A DNA stretch of 48,937 bases from the NCBI GenBank assembly GCA_026400535.1, contig JAPLOU010000020.1, positions 1 through 48,937 on the forward strand, read 5' to 3'. The notes under the pieces are model-generated. The model was given only the letters and a program-made list of their open reading frames with translations, was not told where the DNA came from and did not search any database. Position 1 is the first letter of the stretch, and every line of letters starts with the position of its first letter. The DNA comes from Hyphomicrobiales bacterium. GTDB taxonomy: Bacteria > Pseudomonadota > Alphaproteobacteria > Rhizobiales > Beijerinckiaceae. Positions 26,606-35,290 of this stretch are shown here, in pieces. Position numbers and translations under genes: made by a program.

Positions 26606-27496
26606 ATGATCGTGCTGGACAACGGGTTCTTCCGCGCGACCTTGTCAGCTGAACATGGCGCGATCGTCACCGGGCTTGAGTGGACGCCGGCGGGCGACCC
26701 CGGCCACCGGCTGCTGTTCAGTCCCGATGGCGCGAGGGCCGGCACCGCCGCGCCGAACCGCTTTGGCCTTTGGCCGATGGTGCCGTTCGCAAATCGCGCC
26801 TTTGGCGGAATCGTCGATGATGGCTGCCAGCGCCTGAGCCTGCCGGTCAACGATCCGGACATGCAGGCCACGATCCATGGTTTCGGCTGGCAATCGGCCT
26901 GGGCGGTTGCCGAACAGTCCGCTGACCGCGTCGCGATGGTGCATTCACGCAGCAGCACCAGCGACCCTTATCGCTATCTGGCCAGGATGACGGTGGCGCT
27001 GCTTGACGACCACGCCCGTCTCGACCTGGCGGTGACGAACGATGCGGCGCAGGCCCTTCCCTACGGTCTGGGCTTCCACCCCTGGCTGGACTGCCCGCCC
27101 GATACCGTGCTGACGATGCGCGCGGGCGGAACACTCGCCTTTGCGCCCGGCTACCGCGCCATCGGCCTGTCCGCTTACGATGATGGCGGGCCGTATCGCG
27201 CCGGACGCGCGATCGCGCAGCCGGATGAGCTCGCCCTCAGCTTCGTCGATTGGGTGGGGCCGGCGCTGTTCGCCGCGCCGTCACGCGGGCTGGGCATCGC
27301 GATCACGGCAAGCGAGACCCTGCGCCACCCCGTCCTGTGGACCCCCCCGCATTCAGGCTTCGTCTGCTTTGAGCCGCAGAGCCATGGCATCGGCGCGCCG
27401 AGCGAGGCTGCCGCACGCGCCATCACGCCGCTGGCCATGCTGGAACCCGGCGAAACCCTGTCCGGCTGGATGCAGATCAGGCCCCATCGGCTGTGA
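26606..27496 (+). CDS. Aldose 1-epimerase family protein
   Basis: A 296-aa galactose-mutarotase-fold protein. It shows PNRFGLWPMVPFANR, IHGFGWQSAWAV with the first catalytic-type His, LGFHPWLDCPP with the second, and VLWTPPHSGFVCFEPQ near the end carrying the usual Glu. It probably interconverts sugar anomers or hexose-6-phosphate anomers in the cytoplasm; no signal peptide is seen. It is divergent from infA over 129 bases and its stop is 3 bases from the end of dcd. Specific sugar unknown. Confidence 0.85.
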   Translation: MIVLDNGFFRATLSAEHGAIVTGLEWTPAGDPGHRLLFSPDGARAGTAAPNRFGLWPMVPFANRAFGGIVDDGCQRLSLPVNDPDMQATIHGFGWQSAWAVAEQSADRVAMVHSRSSTSDPYRYLARMTVALLDDHARLDLAVTNDAAQALPYGLGFHPWLDCPPDTVLTMRAGGTLAFAPGYRAIGLSAYDDGGPYRAGRAIAQPDELALSFVDWVGPALFAAPSRGLGIAITASETLRHPVLWTPPHSGFVCFEPQSHGIGAPSEAAARAITPLAMLEPGETLSGWMQIRPHRL

Positions 27497-27499
27497 TGA

Positions 27500-28612
27500 T
27501 CATGCGATGAAATGTTTGGAGAGCTTCAGCGACTGGCCCTGATAGTTGGATTTCAGATCCGCGCCATAGAGCGCCCTCGGGCGCCGGGCCATGTGCTCAT
27601 AGACAAGACGGCCCACCACCTGCCCATCCTCCAGGATAAAAGGGACATCACGCGAGCGCACCTCGAGCACGGCCCGCGCGCCTGCGCCGCCCGCGCCCGC
27701 GTGGCCAAAGCCGGGATCGAAGAAGCCGGCATAGTGGACGCGGAACTCCCCGACAAGCGCATCGAAGGGTGTCATCTCGCAGGCATAGTCAGGCGGGACA
27801 TGCACCGCTTCCTTTGACGCGAGGATATAGAATTGCCCCGGATCGAGGATCAGCGAGCCGGAGCCGTCGGCATCAAGCCGCTCCCAGAACTCCTGCACCC
27901 TGTAGGCACCGACCCGATCGACATCGATCAGCCCGGTGAAGCGCTTGGCGCGATAGCCGACAACGCCCTCGAAGCCGGCGAGGTCGACGCTGACGGCCAC
28001 CCCGCCCTGAATGTTGGGCTCGGCAGAGGCCACCAGCGTCTCGCGGCGGTGCACCTGCATGAGCTCGGCATCGGTGAGCCGCGCCCCGCCAGACCGGAAC
28101 CTGATCTGGCTCAACCGCGAGCCGGTGCGGACGAGGACCGGGAAGGTGCGCGGGCTGATCTCGATATAGAGCGGGCCGTGGTAGCCCTCCTCGACCACAT
28201 CGAACGCGGCCGAACGGTCCGTTATGACGCGCGTGAAGACGTCGAGACGCCCGGTCGAGCTCTTGGGATTGGCGGATGCGGCCAGCCCCCTGGGCAAGGC
28301 GAGGCCTTCCAGCAGTTCGGCTATGTAGACGCAGCCGGTTTCCAGAACCGCGCCCCTGGTCAGGTCGATCTCGTGCAGTGCGACCTGGTCGAGCCGCGTC
28401 ATCAGAAGGCGGTCGCGCCCGGGCAGAAAGCTGGCGCGCACGCGCCAGGCCTTCGCCCCGAGGCGCAGATCAAGACTAGACGGCTGGATCTGGCCCGCCA
28501 CAAGCGGCTGGCCGGGCCGTATGATTCCGGCCTCGACCAGGCCCGCGATAATGTCGTCGGACTGGATGCCGGGCAGGATGCCCGCAGCGCTTCGTGATCT
28601 GGTGACGGCCAT
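27500..28612 (-). CDS. dcd: 2'-deoxycytidine 5'-triphosphate deaminase, long two-domain form
   Basis: Deaminates dCTP to dUTP for thymidylate synthesis. The 370-aa product is the alphaproteobacterial version with two Dcd/dUTPase-like halves, about twice the E. coli length. The first half has QIQPSSLDLRLG and SSTGRLDVFTRV; the second has GSLILDPGQFYILAS and VHYAGFFDPGFG. The frame is open for 135 codons upstream, but the ATG at 28612 is the family N-terminus and the upstream part is read-through of the next gene's spacer. Confidence 0.92.
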   Translation of the reverse strand: MAVTRSRSAAGILPGIQSDDIIAGLVEAGIIRPGQPLVAGQIQPSSLDLRLGAKAWRVRASFLPGRDRLLMTRLDQVALHEIDLTRGAVLETGCVYIAELLEGLALPRGLAASANPKSSTGRLDVFTRVITDRSAAFDVVEEGYHGPLYIEISPRTFPVLVRTGSRLSQIRFRSGGARLTDAELMQVHRRETLVASAEPNIQGGVAVSVDLAGFEGVVGYRAKRFTGLIDVDRVGAYRVQEFWERLDADGSGSLILDPGQFYILASKEAVHVPPDYACEMTPFDALVGEFRVHYAGFFDPGFGHAGAGGAGARAVLEVRSRDVPFILEDGQVVGRLVYEHMARRPRALYGADLKSNYQGQSLKLSKHFIA

Positions 28613-28668
28613 GGCGTGACTGTTGCCAGCAGGCCTGTCCATGCGCAACCGGGCGGCGCTGGCGCCGC

Positions 28669-29277
28669 TCAATCGCGGAAAGTTGTCCACGCGATTATCA
28701 TGCGGCTGATCGCCGTCAGCAGCACCATGGCGCAGAAGCCATAGGCCAGCCAGACAAAAGCCGCGGGGAACAGGAGCATCAGCACGAAGACAAGGATCGT
28801 CTCGGAGCCTTCGGCAAGGCCCGCCGTGAAATAGAGTGTCTTGTGGCCCCGGCTGTCCGTTTCCAGCCCGCGCCGCGCGGCTATGGCTGCGAAGGCCAGA
28901 AAGGTCGCTCCGTTGACATAGAAGCTGAACAGCAGGACGGCCGCCGCCAGGGCATTGCGATCCGGCGCGTAGACGGCAAAGGCCAGCGGCAACGCACCGT
29001 AGAAGGCGAAGTCGCAAACAATATCAAGAAAGCCTCCCCGGTCCGTGCGCTGGCGCGCCGCCGCGACCGCGCCGTCAAGCCCGTCACAGAGGCGCCCTGC
29101 CGCCAACAGCAGCAGCGCAGCGCCGAACTGGCCGAACATGACGGCTGCCGCCGACGCAAGGCCGAAGGCGAGGCCGGCGAGCGTGATGTCGTCCGCCCGT
29201 AATCCGCGGCCCGCCAGAATGCGGCCCGCCCGAAGCAGCGGCGGGTCGATGATCTGGCGCATCCATCCGTCGAGCAT
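28669..29277 (-). CDS. CDP-alcohol phosphatidyltransferase family protein
   Basis: A 202-aa integral membrane enzyme with about five hydrophobic helices, which joins a CDP-activated lipid to an alcohol. The active-site motif reads DGLDGAVAAARQRTDRGGFL then D-x3-D. The three metal-binding aspartates are present, but the Arg of the canonical DGxxAR is Ala here and the spacing to the Gly is one short, as in a subgroup with GGFLDI. The substrate alcohol cannot be told. It lies 57 bases upstream of dcd on the same strand and is divergent from apaG. Confidence 0.85.
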   Translation of the reverse strand: MLDGWMRQIIDPPLLRAGRILAGRGLRADDITLAGLAFGLASAAAVMFGQFGAALLLLAAGRLCDGLDGAVAAARQRTDRGGFLDIVCDFAFYGALPLAFAVYAPDRNALAAAVLLFSFYVNGATFLAFAAIAARRGLETDSRGHKTLYFTAGLAEGSETILVFVLMLLFPAAFVWLAYGFCAMVLLTAISRMIIAWTTFRD

Positions 29278-29394
29278 CGCCCATCCGCCATTGCGTCATT
29301 CTGTCCGGCACCGGCGGGGGACTTAACACCTCGCCAGCGATCTGTCCCCTGTGCGACAGTTGTGACATAAACGAAGCGCGGGAGGCACCAGACG

Positions 29395-29787
29395 ATGTAC
29401 ACGGCCATGACCAGAGGCGTTCACGTGTCGGTGATGCCGACATTCATGGAGAGTGAATCGTCCCCGCGTGACGGTCGCTTCTTCTGGGCCTACACGATCG
29501 AGATCATCAACGAGGCCCGGACCACCGTGCAACTGTTGGCGCGGCATTGGCGCATCACCGATGGCTGCGGCCAGTTGCATGAGGTCAGGGGTCCGGGCGT
29601 CGTCGGCGAGCAACCGGTGCTGCGCGTTGGCGAGCGCTTCAGGTACACCTCCGGCTGCCCCCTTGATACGCCCCATGGCAGCATGACGGGGTTCTACGAG
29701 ATGGTGACCGACGACGGCGAAAGCTTCGAGGCGGCGATTCCTCCGTTCCCGCTGCAGAGCCCCTACGCCAAGATCACGCTGCACTGA
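29395..29787 (+). CDS. apaG: ApaG protein
   Basis: A 130-aa single-domain protein with a fibronectin-like fold, linked by genetics to Co2+ and Mg2+ homeostasis in enterobacteria. The sequence has FFWAYTIEIINEARTTVQL, RHWRITDGCGQLHEVRGPGV, GEQPVLRVGERFRYTSGCPL and HGSMTGFYEMV, all conserved. It is the expected length. A GGGAGG ribosome site lies 9 bases before the ATG. It is followed after 9 bases by the argE paralogue. Confidence 0.95.
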   Translation: MYTAMTRGVHVSVMPTFMESESSPRDGRFFWAYTIEIINEARTTVQLLARHWRITDGCGQLHEVRGPGVVGEQPVLRVGERFRYTSGCPLDTPHGSMTGFYEMVTDDGESFEAAIPPFPLQSPYAKITLH

Positions 29788-29796
29788 ACCGAGCCG

Positions 29797-30969
29797 ATGC
29801 CGATGTCCCCGCCCCGCTACACCGCGCTTGAACTGCTGGCCCGGCTCGTCTCGTTCAACACCGAGAGCGACCGCTCGAATCTGGCGCTCATCGCCTTTGT
29901 CGAGGACTATCTAGCCGCCTGGCAGGTGCCCTTCGTGCGCCTGCCCAATGCGGCGGGTGACAAGGCCGCAATCGTCGCCACCATCGGACCGGCAGACCGT
30001 CCGGGCATCGTCCTGTCAGGACACACCGACGTGGTGCCCGTCGCGGGCCAGAGCTGGACAAGTGACCCTTTCACCCTGCGCGTGGCCGATGGGCGGGCCT
30101 ATGGCCGCGGCGCGGTCGACATGAAGGGTTTTCTCGCGCTCGGCCTGTCGCTGGTGCCGGATTTCCGCGCCGCCAGGCTCAGGACGCCAATCCATCTGTT
30201 TCTCTCCTATGACGAGGAGACGACCTGCCGCGGCGTGGATGACGGCATTGCCCGCTTCGGCAGCGAGATGCCCATGCCGCTCGCGGTGATCGTGGGCGAG
30301 CCGTCCGACCTCGAGATCGCGGATGCGCACAAGAGCGTGGTGACCTTCAACACCACGGTCACGGGTTTTGAGGCGCATTCATCAAAGCCGTTTCTCGGCG
30401 CCAGCGCGATCACCATGGCGGCGCTGCTGATCGCCGAGCTTGACCGGATCGACCAGGACATGGTGGCGCGGGGCGATCGGTCCGGGCGTTTCGATCCGCC
30501 CTGCACCACGATCCATGTCGGACGACTCAACGGAGGGACGGCCCGCAACATCATGGCGAAAACCTGCGCCTTCGAATGGGAGTTCCGTGGCCTGCCCGAT
30601 CTCGATCCTGCGGAAATCCCGGCCCGCCTGGCGCGTTTCGGCAATGAGGTCGTCCTGCCGCGTTTCGAAAAGGGGCTTCCCGGCGTCGGGATCGAGACCG
30701 TCAACAACATTTCGGTGAACGGCCTTGCGCCTGCGCCTGGATCGATCGCCGAAACCCTTGCCATGCGCCTGTCCGGCAAGAACCGCACCATCACGGTGCC
30801 CTACGGAACGGAAGCGGGCTCCTTCCAGCGCGCCGGCGCGCCGACCGTGGTCTGCGGGCCCGGCTCGATCAACCAGGCCCACCAGCCCGACGAGTACATC
30901 ACCTTGCAGGCGCTGACCGATGGCGAAGCCTTCATGCGCAGGCTTGGCGACTGGTGCGTGGCTAACTGA
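29797..30969 (+). CDS. argE: Acetylornithine deacetylase
   Basis: Removes the acetyl group from N-acetyl-L-ornithine, or a related N-acyl amino acid. The 390-aa M20 protein has the metal site GIVLSGHTDVVPV, GRGAVDMKGFLALGLSL, LSYDEETTCRG with the catalytic Glu pair, and NQAHQPDEYITL with the last ligand. It is intact and close to the family length, unlike the paralogue at 18460-19687. It sits between apaG and the cytochrome fusion with gaps of 9 and 2 bases, so the three are probably cotranscribed. Confidence 0.92.
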   Translation: MPMSPPRYTALELLARLVSFNTESDRSNLALIAFVEDYLAAWQVPFVRLPNAAGDKAAIVATIGPADRPGIVLSGHTDVVPVAGQSWTSDPFTLRVADGRAYGRGAVDMKGFLALGLSLVPDFRAARLRTPIHLFLSYDEETTCRGVDDGIARFGSEMPMPLAVIVGEPSDLEIADAHKSVVTFNTTVTGFEAHSSKPFLGASAITMAALLIAELDRIDQDMVARGDRSGRFDPPCTTIHVGRLNGGTARNIMAKTCAFEWEFRGLPDLDPAEIPARLARFGNEVVLPRFEKGLPGVGIETVNNISVNGLAPAPGSIAETLAMRLSGKNRTITVPYGTEAGSFQRAGAPTVVCGPGSINQAHQPDEYITLQALTDGEAFMRRLGDWCVAN

Positions 30970-30971
30970 GC

Positions 30972-32345
30972 ATGGGCGCATCGGTCCTGCCTGAATCAGT
31001 CCCACCGCGACGTGCTCCGCGCTTAGGCCGGGGGCGTTTGGGCCGGGCGTTGCACCCGTGGAAAGCTGCCGTTGCCGCGCTCGCGCTGACGGTGATCGTG
31101 CCTGCCGGAGACCTCCGCTCCCAGGAACTGCGAGGCCATGGCGGGCCGGTCCGGGCGGTCGCGGTCTCAGCCGACGGCGCAATGGCGGTCACCGGGTCCT
31201 TCGACCAGACTGTGATCCTGTGGCGGCTGCCGTCAGGCGCCGCCGAGGCCGTGCTGCGGTTCCATGATGGTTCCGTCAATGCGGTGGCCAGCCTGGCGGA
31301 CGGGCGGTTCGCCTCGGGCGGGGAGGATGGCCGCATCGCGCTGTGGCGCGCCGGCAAGCCGGAGCCCGACCAGATCATCGCCGCCCATGCAGGCCCTGTG
31401 GCCGCGCTCGCGGCCTCGGCGGACGGCACGGCGCTGGCATCGGCCTCATGGGACGGGACGGCGCGCGTCACGCCGCTGGCGGGTGGACCGGCACAGGTCC
31501 TCGAAGGGCACAAGGGACAGGTCAATGGCGTGGCCTTCCTGCCCTCGGGAGGCGTCGTCACCTCGGGCTATGACGCAACCGTGCGCTTCTGGCCCGCGGA
31601 CGCAAGCGCGCCGCGCATCATCACCCTGCCGAGCGTGCTCAATGCCGTGGCCGCCGCGCCGGATGGCGAGGTCATCGTGGCTGGCGGTGATGGCATCCTG
31701 CGCGTAATCGCCGAGGGCCGTGTGGTCGCCGAGATGGCGGTGGCCGAGGCGCCGCTGGTGGCGCTGGCCATCTCGCGCGACGGGTCGGCGCTCGCCGCAG
31801 GCGGCATCCGCGGCAATGTCGCCATCATCGAGCGCGCCACCCGGCGGGTTCGTGCCAATCTGGTCGGTCCGGGCCTGCCGGTCTGGTCTCTCGCCTTCAG
31901 CGCCGATGGCCGCGAGCTTCTGTCCGGCGGCGCGGATCGTCTGGTGCGGCGCTGGGATGCGCGCAGCGGCGAACATCTCGGGCCGGTCATCGCCCGCGCG
32001 GCCGAGAACCCGCTGGGCAACATCCCCGGCGCCGCCTCCGGCGAGCGCGGCGCGCAGGTCTTCCGCGCCTGCGCCGCCTGCCACACGCTGACAAAGGACG
32101 ACGGCAACCGCGCCGGGCCGACGCTGCACGGCATCATGGGCCGGCGCATCGCCACTGCGGCAGGCTATGCCTTCTCGCCGGCGCTGAAAGGCATGGACAT
32201 CGTCTGGAGCGAAGAGACCATCGCCCGCCTGTTCGAGATCGGCCCCAACGCCATGACGCCGGGCACCAAGATGCCCGAACAGGTCATCACCACGGCGCAG
32301 GACCGCAAGGCGCTGGTGGAGTGGCTGGCGCGGGTGACGCGCTAG
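30972..32345 (+). CDS. WD40 beta-propeller fused to cytochrome c
   Basis: A 457-aa fusion. A basic leader and hydrophobic segment (about residues 35-50, AALALTVIVPAG) direct export. Residues about 55-340 hold seven WD-like repeats with units such as GHGGPVRAVAVSADGAMAVTG ending in DQTVILWRL. A c-type cytochrome follows, with the haem site CAACH at 367-371 and an axial Met in GTKMP near 434. The gene ends in CTAG, which also supplies the stop of the convergent ferredoxin gene. It adjoins the formate dehydrogenase island, so a periplasmic electron carrier docking to a partner through the propeller is plausible (inference). Confidence 0.88.
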   Translation: MGASVLPESVPPRRAPRLGRGRLGRALHPWKAAVAALALTVIVPAGDLRSQELRGHGGPVRAVAVSADGAMAVTGSFDQTVILWRLPSGAAEAVLRFHDGSVNAVASLADGRFASGGEDGRIALWRAGKPEPDQIIAAHAGPVAALAASADGTALASASWDGTARVTPLAGGPAQVLEGHKGQVNGVAFLPSGGVVTSGYDATVRFWPADASAPRIITLPSVLNAVAAAPDGEVIVAGGDGILRVIAEGRVVAEMAVAEAPLVALAISRDGSALAAGGIRGNVAIIERATRRVRANLVGPGLPVWSLAFSADGRELLSGGADRLVRRWDARSGEHLGPVIARAAENPLGNIPGAASGERGAQVFRACAACHTLTKDDGNRAGPTLHGIMGRRIATAAGYAFSPALKGMDIVWSEETIARLFEIGPNAMTPGTKMPEQVITTAQDRKALVEWLARVTR

Positions 32346-34384
32346 CCCAGCGGGTCCTCGCCCCTCTCGCGGCGCTCCCTGAGGTAATCCTCGGTGGTGC
32401 GCGGGGCGGGGCGGGGGCGATTCTCGTGCGGGTCGAAGCTTTCGTTGACCACAACCTCGACGCGGCAATCCTCGCACATGCGGATCAGCGAGGTCCGCTT
32501 GGCCATGTCGCCGGTGAACATCCAGTGCTTGTTCTCAAGCTTGGCAATGATGCGGTTGATGGTCGACTGCACGCCGAAGGGCTTGCTGCACGTGATGCAC
32601 AGCGCCGGTTGCTCCTGTTTGACGACCCGTGGCGGCTGGGCCCAGGCCGCAAAGTCGACCTGTGGCACCAGCGTGATCACCTTTTCGGGGCAGGTGGCGG
32701 CACACAGGCCGCACTGCACGCACAGATCCTCCTGGAATTTCAGCGTCGGCAGATCCTTGTCATCCTGCAGGGCCTGAACCGGGCAGGCGGAGACGCAGGC
32801 GAGACAGAGCGTGCAACCCTCGGCATTGACGGCAAGCCCGCCGAAGGGCGCGCGCGCCGGCATCGGCACGCTGGCGACAGGCGCTGGCGCGGCGCGGTGC
32901 ATTTCCATGATGGCCGTGCGCAGCAGGGAGCGGCCCTCGCCCATCGGGCGGAAGCGGGCCGGCACCGGCGCAGTGACCCCCGGCGCGATGGCGTCGAGCG
33001 CCGCGCGCAGGGCGTCGGGATCATCCGTCTCGATCAGCCCCGCACGGGCCTCGCCGTAGCCCAGCGCGGCGGACAGCGAGTTGGCGTAGTCGATGTTGCG
33101 GGTCAGGCCGGACAGATCGTGTCTCGGCCTGGCGCGGCCGAGAAAGCGCACGGCAGACGCGCCGAAGGCGAAGGCAGCGGCGCAGAGATCGAGACCGACC
33201 TGCGTCACCTCGTTGACGCGCAGCGGCAGCACATGGGCGGGCAGACCCTTGCCGAAGCGGGCCAGCGCGTCGATCAGCGGCTCGCCATGGTCGCCATCAT
33301 GCACAAGCACGACAGGGGCCTTGCCACCCGCCTCGGCATAGGTGACCAGCAGGGTGCGCAGCTTGCGCATCACCAGATCCGCTGGCGGCAGCTGGTAGGT
33401 CACTGCGCCGGTCGGGCAGACCGAGGCGCAGGCGCCGCAGCCGGCGCAGATCTCGTGCGAGATCGCGACATGGTCGCCATCCGGCGTGATCGCGCCGGCA
33501 GGGCAAAGCTCGATGCAGCGGGTACAGCCCGTCTTCTGCGAGCGCGTATGGGCGCACAAGCCTTCGTTCAGAGCCACATATTGCGGTTTGTCGAACTCGC
33601 CGACCATGCCGGCGGCCTCGGCGATCAGCGCCTCAATGGCCGTGCGGTCGCCGGGATCAGCGCGCAGATAGCCTGCGCGCAGGTCGCCCCCCGCAAACAG
33701 CGAAGGGCCGCCTGATACATCGATCACGATCGCACAGGTCGACTGCGCGCCGTTGCGGGCGTCGCCAAAGGCCAGCCGCGCGCGTGAGGACGGCGCAGGG
33801 GCGGCAAAGTCGTTGATGGTGAGTTCGAAGGCTCCGAGCCAGCCCGTCGCAGCGGCAACCGTGCCCTTGAACACCGGAAAATCGGCGCTGCGGGGCGGCG
33901 CGATGTCGCCGGGCCGGGTCAGGATCACCGTGACGTCCAGGCTGTCACAGAGGCGCTGCGCCATCGCGATCGCCCGCTCGTCGCGGCCATAGATCAGGGC
34001 GACGCCGGAACTGCTCAGCGTGGTGAAGCGCGTCGGCGCCATGGGTTCGGCGCTGGCGGCGAGAAGAGCGGCCATCTTCGGGCCCGAAGAAGCGGCCTGA
34101 TCGGACCAGCCCGCGAGCTCGCGGATGTTGGTGAAGCTGATCTCGCCGGGATAGCTGAGATCTTCAGCGACTTCCGCAAACAGGGGCGCCTCCTGCGTGC
34201 AGGCGACCATGATCGTGCTGGCGCCATCCCCAAGCATGGCCTTGAAGTCCGCGATCTGGCTGCGGCACAGATGCCGTGCCGCGCGCAACTGCGCCGTCCC
34301 CGTGCCCTTTGCGATGGCCGCGAGGTCAAGCGGCATCGTGTCCTCGCACGAGCACACCGCGACAACGCGCTTGCCTTCCGCCAT
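32342..34384 (-). CDS. Multi-cluster 4Fe-4S protein of the formate dehydrogenase island
   Basis: A 680-aa soluble iron-sulfur protein. Two ferredoxin pairs are visible: CTRCIELCPAGAI and CAGCGACASVCPTGAV near residues 285-325, and CTLCLACVSACP and CVQCGLCAATCP near 520-565. Further cysteine pairs CITCSKPFG (about 595) and CEDCRVEVV (about 635) could bind metal. The N-terminal 200 residues carry a Cys-rich start (VVAVCSCEDTM) reminiscent of heterodisulfide-reductase-linked proteins. Similar proteins accompany formate dehydrogenase clusters. It is divergent to the accessory operon and probably relays electrons or aids cluster assembly; the exact role is not known. The start at 34384 is favoured over 34435 by the MAEGKRVV N-terminus. 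Confidence 0.82.
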   Translation of the reverse strand: MAEGKRVVAVCSCEDTMPLDLAAIAKGTGTAQLRAARHLCRSQIADFKAMLGDGASTIMVACTQEAPLFAEVAEDLSYPGEISFTNIRELAGWSDQAASSGPKMAALLAASAEPMAPTRFTTLSSSGVALIYGRDERAIAMAQRLCDSLDVTVILTRPGDIAPPRSADFPVFKGTVAAATGWLGAFELTINDFAAPAPSSRARLAFGDARNGAQSTCAIVIDVSGGPSLFAGGDLRAGYLRADPGDRTAIEALIAEAAGMVGEFDKPQYVALNEGLCAHTRSQKTGCTRCIELCPAGAITPDGDHVAISHEICAGCGACASVCPTGAVTYQLPPADLVMRKLRTLLVTYAEAGGKAPVVLVHDGDHGEPLIDALARFGKGLPAHVLPLRVNEVTQVGLDLCAAAFAFGASAVRFLGRARPRHDLSGLTRNIDYANSLSAALGYGEARAGLIETDDPDALRAALDAIAPGVTAPVPARFRPMGEGRSLLRTAIMEMHRAAPAPVASVPMPARAPFGGLAVNAEGCTLCLACVSACPVQALQDDKDLPTLKFQEDLCVQCGLCAATCPEKVITLVPQVDFAAWAQPPRVVKQEQPALCITCSKPFGVQSTINRIIAKLENKHWMFTGDMAKRTSLIRMCEDCRVEVVVNESFDPHENRPRPAPRTTEDYLRERRERGEDPLG

Positions 34385-34409
34385 CAGGTCCTCCGAACGT
34401 CTTGTTTCC

Positions 34410-34441
34410 GGGCCTTGCCGCGACACCGCGACCAAAGGCCC
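34410..34441. promoter_or_regulatory. Inverted repeat in divergent promoter region
   Basis: GGGCCTT and AAGGCCC, 18 bases apart, lie in the 144-base gap between the ferredoxin gene and the accessory operon, which must hold two divergent promoters. The arms are short and G+C-rich, so this could be chance. Confidence 0.2.
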
Positions 34442-34528
34442 TGCACTTGCGCCATGAGCGTCTTATATGGGAGTGACACGGAACAAAACAGCCATCTCAG
34501 GACGTCATCCGGGAGAAACATCCGCCTC

Positions 34529-35290
34529 ATGTCCGCCAGCGCCTCATCCCGCCTCGCCTCGCTCAGACGCGATCCGGTTCTGCCGCCGGGCTTCAGCGCC
34601 TCGACGCTGCGCGAGTCCGGCGACGCCTTTGCGCACGCCGTCCGCCACGCGCCGGAACTGGGCGCGGCCTCGCTGGTCTGGGTGCGGCGTTACGACCTGA
34701 TCGAGTTCGCCGTGGTTCTGGAGCCCGAAGAGCCGCTGATGACCGCGCGGCTCGCCCACTACATGGGCATGAACGCGCTGGCCGACATGATGGCGATCCA
34801 CTGCCCGCCGGAGAGACCGCTGAATTTCGGCTGGCCGGACGCGCTGCTGCTCGACCATGGCCTGATCGGCGGTGGCCGCACGGCCTGGCCCAGCGCCTGC
34901 GCCGATGACGAGACGCCCGCATGGCTCGTGTTCGGGGCCATGCTGCGCGCCGTGGCCATGCCTGGCGACGACACGCGCCGCAGCTTCGCGGTCGGGGCCG
35001 GGATCGCAATGGACGAACTCGGCTTCGCGAATGTGACGCCGGTCGACATGGTGGAAAGCTTCTGCCGCCATCTGATGCTCGGCAGCGACGAGTGGGCGAC
35101 GCGCGGGCCCAGGGCTGTGGTCAAGCGCTGGCTCGACCGGCTTGGCCGAGAGCCCGGCCTGCGCCACGGGATCGAGCCCAACGGCGACCTGTTGATCAAG
35201 AGCCAAGCGGGCGAGGAGCATCGCAGCCTGATCGCCGCGCTCGCGGCGGCCGATTGGCTTGACGCCGAACGTGGGGAGCCGAAGCTGTGA
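34529..35290 (+). CDS. Biotin/lipoate ligase-fold protein (DUF4444 type), likely non-catalytic
   Basis: A protein of about 253 aa beginning the accessory operon. The region around LNFGWPDALLLDHGLIGGGR aligns with the KWPNDLYL-x-KLAGILVE element of biotin protein ligases. Here both lysines, including the catalytic one, are missing. The last 70 residues match the small C-terminal domain seen in such formate-dehydrogenase-linked proteins (WLDRLGREPGLRHGIEPNG). It ends in a GTGA overlap with the next gene. The start is ATG 34529 or ATG 34454. A structural or cofactor-handling role in enzyme assembly is more likely than ligation (inference). Confidence 0.7.
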   Translation: MSASASSRLASLRRDPVLPPGFSASTLRESGDAFAHAVRHAPELGAASLVWVRRYDLIEFAVVLEPEEPLMTARLAHYMGMNALADMMAIHCPPERPLNFGWPDALLLDHGLIGGGRTAWPSACADDETPAWLVFGAMLRAVAMPGDDTRRSFAVGAGIAMDELGFANVTPVDMVESFCRHLMLGSDEWATRGPRAVVKRWLDRLGREPGLRHGIEPNGDLLIKSQAGEEHRSLIAALAAADWLDAERGEPKL

